This document shows positions 35,408 to 47,200 of a stretch of DNA of 64,000 nucleotides, in pieces (position 1 is the stretch's first letter; every line of letters starts with the position of its first letter). The translations under genes were made by a program, and so were the position numbers. Where the stretch lies: assembly GCA_010671905.1 (NCBI GenBank), contig JAAHII010000001.1, positions 7,774,026 through 7,838,025 on the forward strand. The letters are read 5' to 3'. This stretch comes from Leptolyngbya sp. SIOISBB (lineage in GTDB: Bacteria > Cyanobacteriota > Cyanobacteriia > Phormidesmidales > Phormidesmidaceae). A model generated the notes under the pieces. The model was not told where the DNA came from and did not search any database. It saw only the letters and a list, made by a program, of their open reading frames with translations.

Positions 35408-38131
35408 TTAGGGAACGCAGAAATTCGTTTCGTTACTAAATGCTGCTGGCTCAGGCAACCCGGTATTGCCGTTAATGAGCTGCACCAAAGTACCGTTATT
35501 CTCAAATGACACTGTATTTAGGTTTTGCACCAGGTATAGCGCTCGATCTGTGGGGTTATTACTGAAGGTTGTCAGCGCAATCCCAGTCGGTACAGTATTA
35601 CTCAAAATAACCGTACAGACGCTATTGTTGGTCGAGGTTGCTGCCACGTCGATATCGACAACATTGGCCCCCCCACTATTATTCTCAAGGGTGTTGTCAC
35701 GGGCGTTAAGAACGGCAATAATCGCATCGCCATTGGCTTCTACATCGATCGCTTGTTCTGCGTTCCCGCTGATGATGTTGCTGGTGATACCGGCACTGCC
35801 ATCTTCTAAAATCGGGAATTCTTGCAAACCCGCATTCGCAATGGAGCGAATACCGTCGCCCCCGTTTCTCAAAATTCGGTTGGCATTAACCGTGATTTCC
35901 TGAGCTCCTAAGGCGTTAAGGATGATATCAACCCCAGATCCCCCGTTATCCAGGATTTCGTTATTGCGGAGGAACAGTTCTTGGGCAGAGGCGGTGTTGG
36001 GAGGAACAGTCGTACCGTTAACAATTTCGACCCCAGCACCGACATTATTGCTAATGGTGCTGTTGGTCACCGAGATCTCTTGAGAACCGCCATTCAGATT
36101 AGATGTCGCCAGGACACCGCTACTGCCGTTACGGCTAATTGAACCGGCATCAAAAGAAAATTCTTGAGTGGAAGCGTCATTACGAGCGGTGCCTTCTGAT
36201 CGCAACACGATGCCTTGGTTCGTACTGTCGGTAATGGCATTGGCTGGGGTTTCACCGTCACTGTTGCCCTGGCTGGTGTTTAAGCTAGCATCGCTCGGCT
36301 GCACGGCGATCACCTGGCTCGGGGCACCTAACGCCCCGCCGGTTGGCAACGTCACAAACTCCATGCCGATATTATTGCTGGCGGTAATTTCGTAGCCAAT
36401 AATCGATAGATCGAGCCGCTGCGCTGAGGTAGTGTTTTCGACAAAGATGCTAGATCCGGCTGAATTGCGAATGATGTTGTCGAAAGCCACAACACTGCCA
36501 CCCACATTATTGAAGGCAATGCCGCGGCCACCGGGGTTAGTAATGGTATTGTTACGCAGTTCGGCGTTGCGAATGTTGCTACCGACGATCGCTTCCCCAG
36601 TGGCATTATCAATGCGAAAACCGGCTAACACTGTCCGATTTCCTAAGGTCACGCCGTTGGTAATGTTCGGAAAGTTGCCATCGCCGGACAGGGGCAGTTC
36701 AACGACAATGCCCTCGGCGAAATTAGTGGTCGGTGAGAAAGGCAACCGGACTGCCCCTGTCTCAAAACCAGGGAACGGCAAACCGGCGATGGTCTGGGCT
36801 GGCCCTTGAGATAACACGCGCACGCGCTCAGGAATGGTAAAGGCCGGAATGTTGATCGCATTGCTGCCATCGACATATACGACGTCATTACCATCACCGA
36901 CCGCCGCATTCAAACCTTCTTGGACAGTGCCAAACGGATTTTCAAAGGTGCCGTCACCGCCGGTCGCGCCTAGGGTTACATGTTGAAAACGATAGGCTTG
37001 TTCCTCTTCGGGGTTGATTAGGGGAGACGTGTTCGATTCGAATATCGTTTCTCGGTCTTCATCCCAAAAAACGGCAATTTCCGGCGATCGCACAGTGGGG
37101 TCGCCGAGGCGAGCCTGGACTCGTTCGACAGGATCTTCAGAATCATTGGCGCGAGTGCCCGGAAAAGTCGCCCCGACAGACAGTACTAACCGGGTGCCAA
37201 ACAGGCCATCATCCTGCAGCGACAGCCCACCATTAAAGTTGGGAGTGAAATTAGAGGCTAGGCGAAGCCGCCAGCCCAGATAGGCGGGAGTGTCTGGCGA
37301 ATCGTATAAGTAAAGTCCCCCAAACGCTTGTAGATCGCCTGCATCCCAACGCATTAAGCGATATCCCGCTTCAGCATCAAAGCCGCCGAGTGCATGTTCC
37401 TGTTGAAAGAGTCGTTCCTGTTGCCGTTGACTATTGAGAATGAATTGATTACCGACAAAGCCAGTCGATACCTGAAAGCCGGTATCAATCGTGGTGTCGC
37501 TAATGGTATTCGAGCGATCGCCTAAGGGTAAATAGGCATTGAAGCGAAAATCCCAGTCGTCCCCCAAACTTTCGTAGCCAGCACCCAATTGATAAAAATC
37601 GCTGTTGCCCGTATTGCGAGCGTCTAGGCCGACATAGCCACCGCGAATCCGATTCTGAGCGTTCCGATAGCCTCGGTAACCTAACAGCAGCGACCCGCCG
37701 ACATCATCGTTTGCCCCGACGACTAGGCGACCTTCTAAAAAACTGATGGTTTCACCGGGCTCTTGATCCAAGGGCACAAACGCCTCAAATCGTCCCAAGC
37801 TATTGTGGCTGCCGCCATCAGTAATGTACCCGACCCCAAACCGCGGCTGAATGGTCAGAGTTTCAGCGATCACAGCTGTGGACTCGGGTGTCTGAGCCAC
37901 CACCGCTGCCTCCGTGGCGGCGAGAAAAGCGGCAACGGCGTTAGCCATCAACTGAGCGACAGTCAACTGAGTTGAGGAAAACTCATCCGCGAGCATTGAT
38001 GCCTCTGCAACGCCGTCTGTTGCATTCGTCTCAACGGACTGAACTTGCGCTAATGCTGCCACGGGAAACCCTAACAGGATTAGGCTCAAGGTCGCATTGA
38101 TCGAGAGTAGATCGGTCGTGTGCGTATTCAT
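35408..38131 (-). CDS. Outer-membrane beta-barrel (inverse-autotransporter-like) with beta-helix passenger
   Basis: 907 residues. A signal peptide (MNTHTTDLLSINATLSLILLGFPVAALA) is followed by a Gln/Ala-rich linker. A beta-barrel of about 300 residues comes next, with YITDGGSHNSLGRFEAFVPL, VGGSLLLGYRGY and GFDAEAGYRLMRWDAG, like the intimin/invasin barrel domain. The C-terminal 450 residues are a right-handed parallel beta-helix, with many short N/G-rich coils such as NNTITNPGGRGIAFNN and ISRNGSSGV. ATG 38131 is preferred because it starts the signal peptide; an in-frame extension to 38221 does not fit. It lies directly downstream of the giant adhesin on the same strand. A passenger after the barrel implies surface exposure. 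Confidence 0.8.
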   Translation of the reverse strand: MNTHTTDLLSINATLSLILLGFPVAALAQVQSVETNATDGVAEASMLADEFSSTQLTVAQLMANAVAAFLAATEAAVVAQTPESTAVIAETLTIQPRFGVGYITDGGSHNSLGRFEAFVPLDQEPGETISFLEGRLVVGANDDVGGSLLLGYRGYRNAQNRIRGGYVGLDARNTGNSDFYQLGAGYESLGDDWDFRFNAYLPLGDRSNTISDTTIDTGFQVSTGFVGNQFILNSQRQQERLFQQEHALGGFDAEAGYRLMRWDAGDLQAFGGLYLYDSPDTPAYLGWRLRLASNFTPNFNGGLSLQDDGLFGTRLVLSVGATFPGTRANDSEDPVERVQARLGDPTVRSPEIAVFWDEDRETIFESNTSPLINPEEEQAYRFQHVTLGATGGDGTFENPFGTVQEGLNAAVGDGNDVVYVDGSNAINIPAFTIPERVRVLSQGPAQTIAGLPFPGFETGAVRLPFSPTTNFAEGIVVELPLSGDGNFPNITNGVTLGNRTVLAGFRIDNATGEAIVGSNIRNAELRNNTITNPGGRGIAFNNVGGSVVAFDNIIRNSAGSSIFVENTTSAQRLDLSIIGYEITASNNIGMEFVTLPTGGALGAPSQVIAVQPSDASLNTSQGNSDGETPANAITDSTNQGIVLRSEGTARNDASTQEFSFDAGSISRNGSSGVLATSNLNGGSQEISVTNSTISNNVGAGVEIVNGTTVPPNTASAQELFLRNNEILDNGGSGVDIILNALGAQEITVNANRILRNGGDGIRSIANAGLQEFPILEDGSAGITSNIISGNAEQAIDVEANGDAIIAVLNARDNTLENNSGGANVVDIDVAATSTNNSVCTVILSNTVPTGIALTTFSNNPTDRALYLVQNLNTVSFENNGTLVQLINGNTGLPEPAAFSNETNFCVP

Positions 38132-38206
38132 AGTACTTAAGCTCAAGGGGGGAAATGCAAAAGGAGCGAAACTAACAAATTGCTCTGCAATCGCGCAAAC
38201 TAAGCA

Positions 38207-38233
38207 CAGTGATCGCGTCAAACGCGATCACTG
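38207..38233. terminator. Hairpin between the adhesin and the barrel gene
   Basis: A perfect 12-bp stem CAGTGATCGCGT/ACGCGATCACTG with a 3-base loop lies ten bases past the adhesin stop. There is no strong T-run, so it may stabilise the adhesin message or attenuate transcription into the barrel gene rather than terminate fully. Its core is GATCGCG, close to HIP1. Confidence 0.6.
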
Positions 38234-38243
38234 CGTTCCTGAA

Positions 38244-41200
38244 CTAGACAGTTCTGCCTTCAAAGAAACCGCTGGTGATGTAATGCTGGGTCGCTGCTTG
38301 CAGGTCATTACCAAAGGCCGCTTGCAAATCAGTGTACTTATTAAGATAAGCCACCTCATCAAACGTATCGATCGCCCGACCTTCACTCATCCCAAGTCGG
38401 ATATAGTGCTCAGTCCCCGCATCAAAATTTGTGCCTAAAGCCTGGATCAAATCGCCGTGGGAGGCAATGTAATCATCGGCTTCAAAGGCTACCTGTCGGC
38501 CTTCGGCGTAGCCATACGCCATATAGTGTTGTAAACCCTGTTGCGGATCATAGCCAAAGGCGTTGGCTAGGTCAGCATAAGATGCAATATAGGCACCCCC
38601 ATCAAAGCCCAGCAATGGGTCACGGTTTTCGGCATAAGTGTTTTCGATGTAGTGGCGGGTGACCGCTGTCAGGTCGTCGCCAAAAGCCGCTTGTAAATCT
38701 GGGCGCGATGCCAGATATTGCTCTGTATTAAACCCTTGTGTTGATCGACCTTCGGCATAGCCGTTTTGGATGTAGTGCTGAGTTGCCGCCTCTAAGTCGT
38801 AACCAAACGCGATAATTAGGTCACCATTAGTTGCCAGATAGAGATCTTCATCGAAGGTATCAATAGAGCGGTTCTCTTGAAAACCAAGCTGCGCATAGTG
38901 GCTTTGGGCCGCTGCCAGGTTATAGCCAAACGCTTGTAACAGGTCGATGTTAGAGGCTAGATAGTCATCAGCCTGGGCTAACGTCAGCGTTCTGGGGCGA
39001 GACGGCCCAGCCGTCGCCCCGGTGGTCGGCACAGTGATCGAATTATCCGCTGGGCTGCCAGCAGGAATAGCGTCCCCAAAGATGAGGTGTTCACTCCCGA
39101 GGGAGAATGCATTAACGTCTTCGAGAATGGCAACCGGGGTTACGATGCCGTTGACTGTGGCCTCGACTACGGTGTCGAGCCCCTGCTGGCGAAACTGGAC
39201 AGTATTGCTAGATAGGCCGGGGATGTTAGTGAATTGGAGGCGATCGCTGACGATTTCAAAGTCCACAATCGTATCGCCAAACTCACTGACCGCCGAGAAC
39301 CGGAAGATGTCGTCGCCTTGCCCGCCAATGAGAGTATCGTCGCCGACGCCCCCCGCGAGGATATCGTTATCACGGCCCCCATCAAGGAAGTCGGCCCCTG
39401 CCCCCCCTAGCAGCCGATCGTTCCCACTACTGCCTTGTAGTACATCGGTGCCATTGCCACCATCCAGGGTGTCATTGCCACTGCCGCCGTTGAGCAAGTC
39501 GTCGCCGTCATCGCCGGTGATGCGATCGTTGCCGCTACCGCCATTAGCGACGTCGTTACCGACACCTGCGGTCATATCATCGTCGTCGCTACCGCCGTTG
39601 AGGGCGTCATCGCCGCTACCGCCAATGACGATATCGCGCTCACTACCGCCATTAATGACGTCGTTACCGGCACCCCCATCGAGATAATCATTGTCACTCA
39701 GGCCATTGATGACATCATCACCATCACTGCCAATAATCGTGTCGGCACCGCCTGAGCCTTGGCCGACACTGGCTTTCACATCACTAAAGCTCAGCGTCGC
39801 GGTGTCTGTCAAAGTCCCATCTGAGACCGTGTAGGTTACGGCTGGCACCGGGCCGATATAACCTGTGGCTGGGGTGAAGGTAAAGGTCCCGTCACCCTTG
39901 AGTTGCAGTGTCCCAATCGGGTCACCATTGTTGTTTGCGAGGTCAGTAGGGGTACCGATGGTTAACGGTTGTGGGGTCCCATTGCCATTGATATCCACTG
40001 TCGCGGTAGTCACTGTCAGGGTGTCGCCATCGCCATCGGTGTCATTGCCCAGACCAGTAATGACGCTCCCGCTCACGGGCGTGTCTTCGGTCACTGCTAC
40101 AGGGCCATCATCGGTGGCAATCGGGGCATCGTCCACCGAGCTGACATCATCGAAGGTGAGAATCGCCTCATCGGTCAGTTCGCCATCAGTGACGGTATAA
40201 GTTACAGCCGGTACCGAACCCGTGTAGTTTGCCGCTGGTGTGAAACTGAAGGTGCCGTCACCATTCAGCTGCAGGGTCCCAATCGGGTCACCGTTGGGAC
40301 CCTGCAGCGCAGTGGCGGTGCCGATGGTCAGTGGTTGTTGTGAACCATCGCCATTGATATCGACCGTCGCTGATTCCACCGTCAGGGTATCGCCATCGAC
40401 GTCGCTGTCATCGCCCAGTCCCGTGATGACGCTGCCGGTGGCGACGGTATCTTCCGTGACGGCCACGGGGCCATCATTCGTGGCCACGGGGGCATCGTTG
40501 ACCGGACTGACATTGCTGAAGGAAAGCACTGCCTCATCGGTCAGTTCACCATCGGTGATGGTGTAGGTCACGGATGGAATTGGGCCGGTATAGTTGTCGG
40601 CGGGGTTAAAGGTGAAGGTGCCGTCTTGATTCAGCGTCAAGGTGCCAATCGGGTCACCGTTGGTGGCCGTGAGGTTAGTCGCGGTGCCAATGGTCAGTGG
40701 TTGTTGTGAACCATCGCCATTGATATCGACTGTCGCTGATTCCACCGTCAGGGTATCGCCATCCACGTCGCTGTCATCGCCCAGCCCCGTGATAACGCTG
40801 CCGGTGGTTTCAGTGTCTTCCGTGACGGCCACGGGGCCATCATTCGTGGCCATGGGGGCATCATTCACCGGACTGACAGTTTTGAAGGAAAGCACCGCCT
40901 CATCGGTCAGTTCGCCATCAGTGATGGTGTAGGTCACGGATGGAATCGGACCGACGTAGTGGTCGGCGGGGTCAAAGCTGAAGGTGCCATCACCATTCAG
41001 TTGCAGCGTTCCAATCGGGTTGCCGTTGGGAGCTGTGAGGTTCGTCGCGGTGCCGATGGTCAATGGCTGCTGATTGCCATCGCCATTGATATCGACCGTG
41101 GCTGATTCCACCGTCAAGGTATCGCCATCGACATCGGTGTCATCGCCCAGTCCCGTGATGACGCTGCCAGTGGTTTCAGTGTCTTCCGTGACGGTGACGG

Positions 41201-44200
41201 GGCCATCATTCGTGGCCACGGGGGCATCATTCACCGGACTGACAGTTTTGAAGGAAAGCACCGCCTCATCGGTCAATTCACCATCCGTGATGGTGTAGGT
41301 CACGGATGGAACGGGACCGACATAGTTGTCAGCAGGGTCAAAACTGAAGGTGCCATCACCATTCAGTTGCAGCGTTCCAATCGGGTCACCGTTGTTGTCC
41401 GTCAGCGCAGTGGCGCTACCGATGGTCAACGACTGCTGAGTGCCATCGCCATTGATATCGACCGTGGCCGATTCAACCGTCAAGGTATCGCCATCCACGT
41501 CGCTGTCATCGCCTAGACCCGTGATGACGCTGCCGGTGGCGGCGGTATCTTCCGTGACGGTGACGGGGCCATCATTCGTGGCCACGGGGGCATCATTCAC
41601 CGGCGTAACATTGTTGAAGGAAAGCACCGCCTCATCGGTCAGTTCGCCATCAGTGATGGTGTAGGTCACCGATGGAATCGGGCCGGTGTAGTTGTCGGCG
41701 GGGTCAAAGGTGAAGGTGCCGTCTTGATTCAGCGTCAAGGTGCCAATCGGGTCACCGTTGGTGGCCGTGAGGTTAGTCGCGGTGCCAATGGTCAGTGGTT
41801 GTTGTGAACCATCGCCATTGATATCGACTGTCGCTGATTCCACCGTCAGGGTATCACCATCCACGTCGGTGTCATCCCCCAGCCCCGTGATAACGCTGCC
41901 GATGGTTTCAGTGTCTTCCGTGACGTCGACAGGACCATCGTTGGTCGCCACGGGGGCATCGTTGACCGGACTGACATTGCTGAAGGAAAGCACTGCCTCA
42001 TCGGTCAGTTCGCCATCGGTGATGGTGTAGGTCACGGATGGAATCGGACCGGTGTAGTTCGCCGCCGGAGTGAAGCTGAAAGTGCCATCATCATTCAGTT
42101 GCAGCGTTCCAATCGGATCACCGTTGTTGTCTGTCAGCGCAGTGGCGCTACCGATAGTTAACGGCTGCTGATTGCCATCGCCATTGATATCGACCGTGGC
42201 CGATTCAACCGTCAAGGTATCGCCATCCACGTCGCTGTCATCGCCCAGTCCCGTGATGACGCTGCCGGTGGTTTCAGAGTCTTCCGTGACATCCACGGGG
42301 CCATCATTCGTGGCCACGGGGGCATCGTTGACCGGACTGACATTGTTGAAGGAAAGCACCGCCTCATCGGTCAGTTCACCATCGGTGATGGTGTAGGTCA
42401 CGGATGGAATCGGGCCAGTGTAGTTTGCCGCTGGCGTAAAGGTGAAGGTGCCATCACCATTCAGTTGCAGGGTCCCAATCGGGTCACCATTGGGAGCTGT
42501 GAGGTTCGTCGCGGTGCCGATGGTCAGCGACTGCTGGTTGCCATCGCCATTGATATCGACTGTGGCTGACTGAACCGTCAAGGTATCACCATCCACATCG
42601 GTGTCATCGCCCAGTCCCGTGATGACGCTGCCGGTGGCGACGGTATCTTCCGTGACGTCCACGGGACCATCATTCGTGGCCACGGGGGCATCATTCACCG
42701 CTTCAATGTCGACAGTGACACTACCGGTGGCGGTTAACGCACCCCCACTGCCCTGAGTACCCGTGTTGCCATCGTTGAGCGTGTATTCAATGCTGACGGA
42801 AGTGGGTGGGGCTTCACTGGTGTTGCTGTAGGTGATTTGCTGCAGCGCACTAGTCACGAGAGTCCCTGTCGCGTTGTTGTTGAAGGTCAGGGTCAACTTG
42901 CCGTTATCGTTGGCTGTGACGGTGGCGATCGCCGTTCCCGCCACGCTGACCGTACTGCCTTCTGTCAGCGTGCCTAAGGTACCGCTGTTGCCGAACACAT
43001 CTTCGTTGTTGGCACCGCCTGCACGCTCTAAGGTCAAGGTCGCCCCAGCCCAATTATTGATGGCATCCAACTCAGGGTCGTTAACGGAAGCGTCACCATC
43101 GAGCACAACGGCGGTGCCATTTTCAACAAAGTCAACGGTGCCACCCAGAGTATTCAAAGTGGGTGCATCGTTCACCGGATTGACCTGACTGGTCAGGGGC
43201 ACCGTGGCGCTGCTATAGGCCGTGGTGTCGCCCGTGGCTCCCGCTCCGCTTAAGTCAACGGTGTTGCCTGTGGTAACCGCACCTGCCGAAGTATCGATGA
43301 GGTGAACGGTGAGCGCCGGTACGGGGCCGTTGTAGTTGGCACTGGGGACAAACCGGAACTGATCGGTGGCCGACACCAACAGAGCATTGGTGTCACTGGG
43401 GTTACCTACCGCCTGCCAAGCCGAACCGTTGAAATACTGCCACGTTCCTTCAGTCGTAGCCGCGTTCCCAACAACTGCGACACCGGCGAGATCGTGAGCC
43501 GAAGACCCGTCGGGTACCTCATCCGTGTCGTCATTAAATCGGGCAGTGAATAAATTAGTGACCGTTTCTCCAGCGGGATTGGTCGTGTCTTCATCCACCG
43601 CCGCTAATGTCGAAGCCCCAGTGGCAATGGGCGCATCATTAATCGCAATGACGTTGGTGCGTAATCTAAGATCATTGTCGCTGTTACTATACTGAGTCGT
43701 ACCACCGCTGGTATTGATGTCTACCGTGTCACCAGCGGTTACCCCACCTTGGGAAGTGTCGATTAGACGTAGTCTCAAATCTCCCGGCTGGCCATTAAAG
43801 TCAGCATTCGGGAGGAAGCGGAGTTTCGCCGTGGGGGGTAAGACCAGGGCAGCGCTGTTAGCAACGCCAGTGAGATTGTTCCAAATATTGCCATCACTTG
43901 ACCACTGCCATTGGCCTTGGGCTGTAATGTTGGCATCATTTCTGAAAATCGCAATCCCGGCGAAATCATTGGCCGAAGAGCCATCAACCACGTCATCAGC
44001 GGTATCCAAAAACTTATTTAAGAACAGGTCCTCAACTGACGTTCCTGACGGAATGTCATCTTCGTTCGTGTCAAATTCAACCCGCCTACCGCCATTGCGA
44101 GTGGGGGCATCGTTGACCGGATTGACCGCAATATTGATAGTTGTGTCAACGATGCCTGCAGGGCCGGTGCCGGTGTTGCCCAAATCATCGACCCGGAAGC

Positions 44201-47200
44201 TCAAAGCATCCGCGCCATTGACGTTCAAGTTTCCTTGATAGGTCAAGGAGGCGAGAGCAGCGTTAAGGTCGGCTTCGGTGCCGGTAATGGTCATCGCCCC
44301 ACTGCCGTTACTGCCAGTGTCGAAGGTCAGACCGTCCGTGATGCCCAGGGTTAAATCACCTTTACCGACCGACAGGGTCACGGTGAGGGGGTTCCCAAAG
44401 TCATCTGGATCATCAATGGCCAGCTGATTAGCACCGGTAAAGCTGAAGGGCTGATCTTCAGTGGCCACGACGTCGGTCGGGTTCGTCACTATCGGCGCAT
44501 TGTTAATGCTACTGGTCTGAATTGTGATGTCCTGGGTGGCCGTCAGCGCGCCGGGGCCACCATTCGCCTCATCATCAACTTCCACCGCCAAGTTGACGGT
44601 GACTTCTGAGTTATAGTCGCTCGGCGTATAGCTGAGTCCGTTTAACGCGGCGTTGATTTCGGCCTTCGTGCCCGCCAGGGTGAGGCTAGCAGTGCCCTGA
44701 CCCGTGATCGTGGCTCCGGTGCCAGTCGTGGCGATCAGGGTGCCGTAGGCCAGATTGTCAGCCGCATTTGTTGCCGTCAGGGTGACGGTAAAGTTATCCG
44801 TCCCAAAGGGGGGCGCATCCGCGATGTCATCAATGGTGATGGCATTGTTGTTAGCCGTACTGAAAACTTTAGGGCTCGCTTCAGTAATGGTTTGCGGGGT
44901 CGAGGGAGCCGCTAAGGATGGCGCATCGTTAACTGGGTCTAAGGTGATCGCAACGGTTTTAATCACCTCTTGAGGGTCACTGGCACCATTGTTTAAGCCC
45001 GTATTGCCTTGGTCATTGGCGGTGATGGTGAGGGTATCGCTGCCGTTGAAGTTTTCGTTGCCTTTATAAGACAGGCCCGCGATCGCGGCATTGATATCCT
45101 CCAAGCTCCCGGTCAGCGTGACCGTGCTGCTGTTGTTAGCGCCGCCGGTAATCAGACTCGGGTTCCCAACGGTGACAGTGCCCTGAGTCACTTGCAGGGT
45201 CACCGTATTAGTGGTTGAGTTAAAGGCATCAACGTCAGTAATTTGAATCTTGTTACCAGCCGTAAATCCAAACGCGATATCTTCAGTGACTGTAACGGCA
45301 GTCGGTGCCGCAACTTCAGGGGCGTCATTGTCGTTACTGGTGAAGAGTGCGATCGTCTTCGTCAGCGTTGTTGTGTAACCGGCCGGAGCCGGGTCAGGAT
45401 CAGGTCCCCCGTTATTCAAGTCATCGACCGTGACCACCAATACCAGTTTGCGGTCTTCATCTTCGGGAACCTGCACCTGTAGACCATCTAGCGCCGCTTG
45501 GACAGCATCTTTAGTCCCTTCAAAGGTGACGGTGCCACCTTGTACGCCGTGGTTGCCAGTGACAGTTAAGTCAGTTGTTGAACCCAGGGTCAGCGTGCTG
45601 TCGATATAGGTGGTGCCGCTCGCCTGCAAATCAACCGTGACCCGTAAAACATCTGTTTCCCCCACCGTAATTGCATCTAAATCGGTGTCGGTCACAGTGA
45701 TGCGGTTGTTATTCCCGCTGTTGAAGGTTAACGGCGTGTCGGTATCAAAAACCTGAGCGGCAGGAACCTTCAGCTCTGGAGCATCGTTAGCCGGATCAAT
45801 ATTGATGACATAAGAACCCGGCACCGCCGCACCACCCCCGTCGCTGACGGTGAAGGTAAAGCCATCGGTGTAGTTTTCAGTCCCGTCGTGGGTGTAGGTA
45901 ATGCGATCGCTATCCAGATCCGCTTGGGTAAAGACACTGCCGACAGACAACGCCTGGCCATTCAAAAACAAGGTGCCATAGTCAGTGGCATCGGCAATGC
46001 GATATTGCCGCTGAATAATGCTGTTATCAGGGTCGGTATAGAAGAGATGAGGGTCACCGTCCGTCTTACCGTTTTCGCCTTTGATAGTGCCGGTACCGGC
46101 CTCAGCAACGGTCAATGATTGGTTAGAATCGGCAATCGGATCGTCATTTAGCGAGGCGATTCTCAGATTAATGGTGGCCTCGCCACTGAGGTTGTTGACG
46201 GCCGTTGTATTGTCATTCGCCTGCACCACAAAGCTATCGACAAATTGCTCATCGCCACCGTGGACATAGCGCAGCTTGCCGCCATTGAGCTGGCCTTTGG
46301 TAATGACGGTGTCCGTTGTGACAGTGACAAAGCCATTTCCATCACTTTGGTCAACTTGCAAAGTGCCATTAAGTGGCAATGTGGTGACCTTAAAAGTGAG
46401 ATTTTCAAGCGTGTTGGGAGTCGCAAAGCCCTGACCTGACTTTTCACCGGAACCATCAACATCATTGAGCGTGATATACGTTTCATCAATGATGAGGATG
46501 TCAGCTTCTTTGAGGAAAGGAGAGTCTTCTGTCGCCGCGATTTCGGGGGCATCGTTGACCGGCGTAATGTCAATCGTGAAGGTTTCCTCGAAGGTAACAT
46601 TCTTACCGTCACTCACCGTGAAGCGAAAGTTGTCAATAAAGTCTTCATCGCCTGCATGGTTAAATGTGACCCGATTGTTGTCGATGTCATCTTGGGTAAA
46701 AGAGCCGAACAAGTCTAATGCCAGACCATTCAGTTCGACGCTGCCGCTCGTCGGCAAACTCGTAATGGTATAGATAATCTCACTGGGTAGGTTATCGGTA
46801 TCGGTTGAACGCAACAGCACATTGGTGATCGTAGCGACGCTGCCTTCGTTGACGCCAGCAATGCCGACATTGATATCGGTGACGGGTAGGCTATTGCCCG
46901 TAACGTCAGGATTTTGGGTGCCACCACTGCCGCCACTACCGTTGATGGGCACATCAATATTGATGTTGAAGGTTAGCGTCTCTAGCTCAGATCCATCGGT
47001 TTTCCAGATACCACCATCGCGCACGGACGGATATTCACGAATTTCACCATCGCGCACCTGAAAGCTGAAACTATCGGTAAAGCTTTCGTCCCCATTCGAA
47101 TCTTTGTGAAACGCATAACGAACTCGGTCATCCTTGAGATCGTCCTGGCTGAAGCTAGCCCCCGTGCCAATGCCCACCCAAGCGTTGCCATCAAATACCT

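Noticed and set aside
39772-42699. CRISPR array
   Set aside because: The 366-bp repeats are head-to-tail coding units without spacers and continue an open frame of a single protein.
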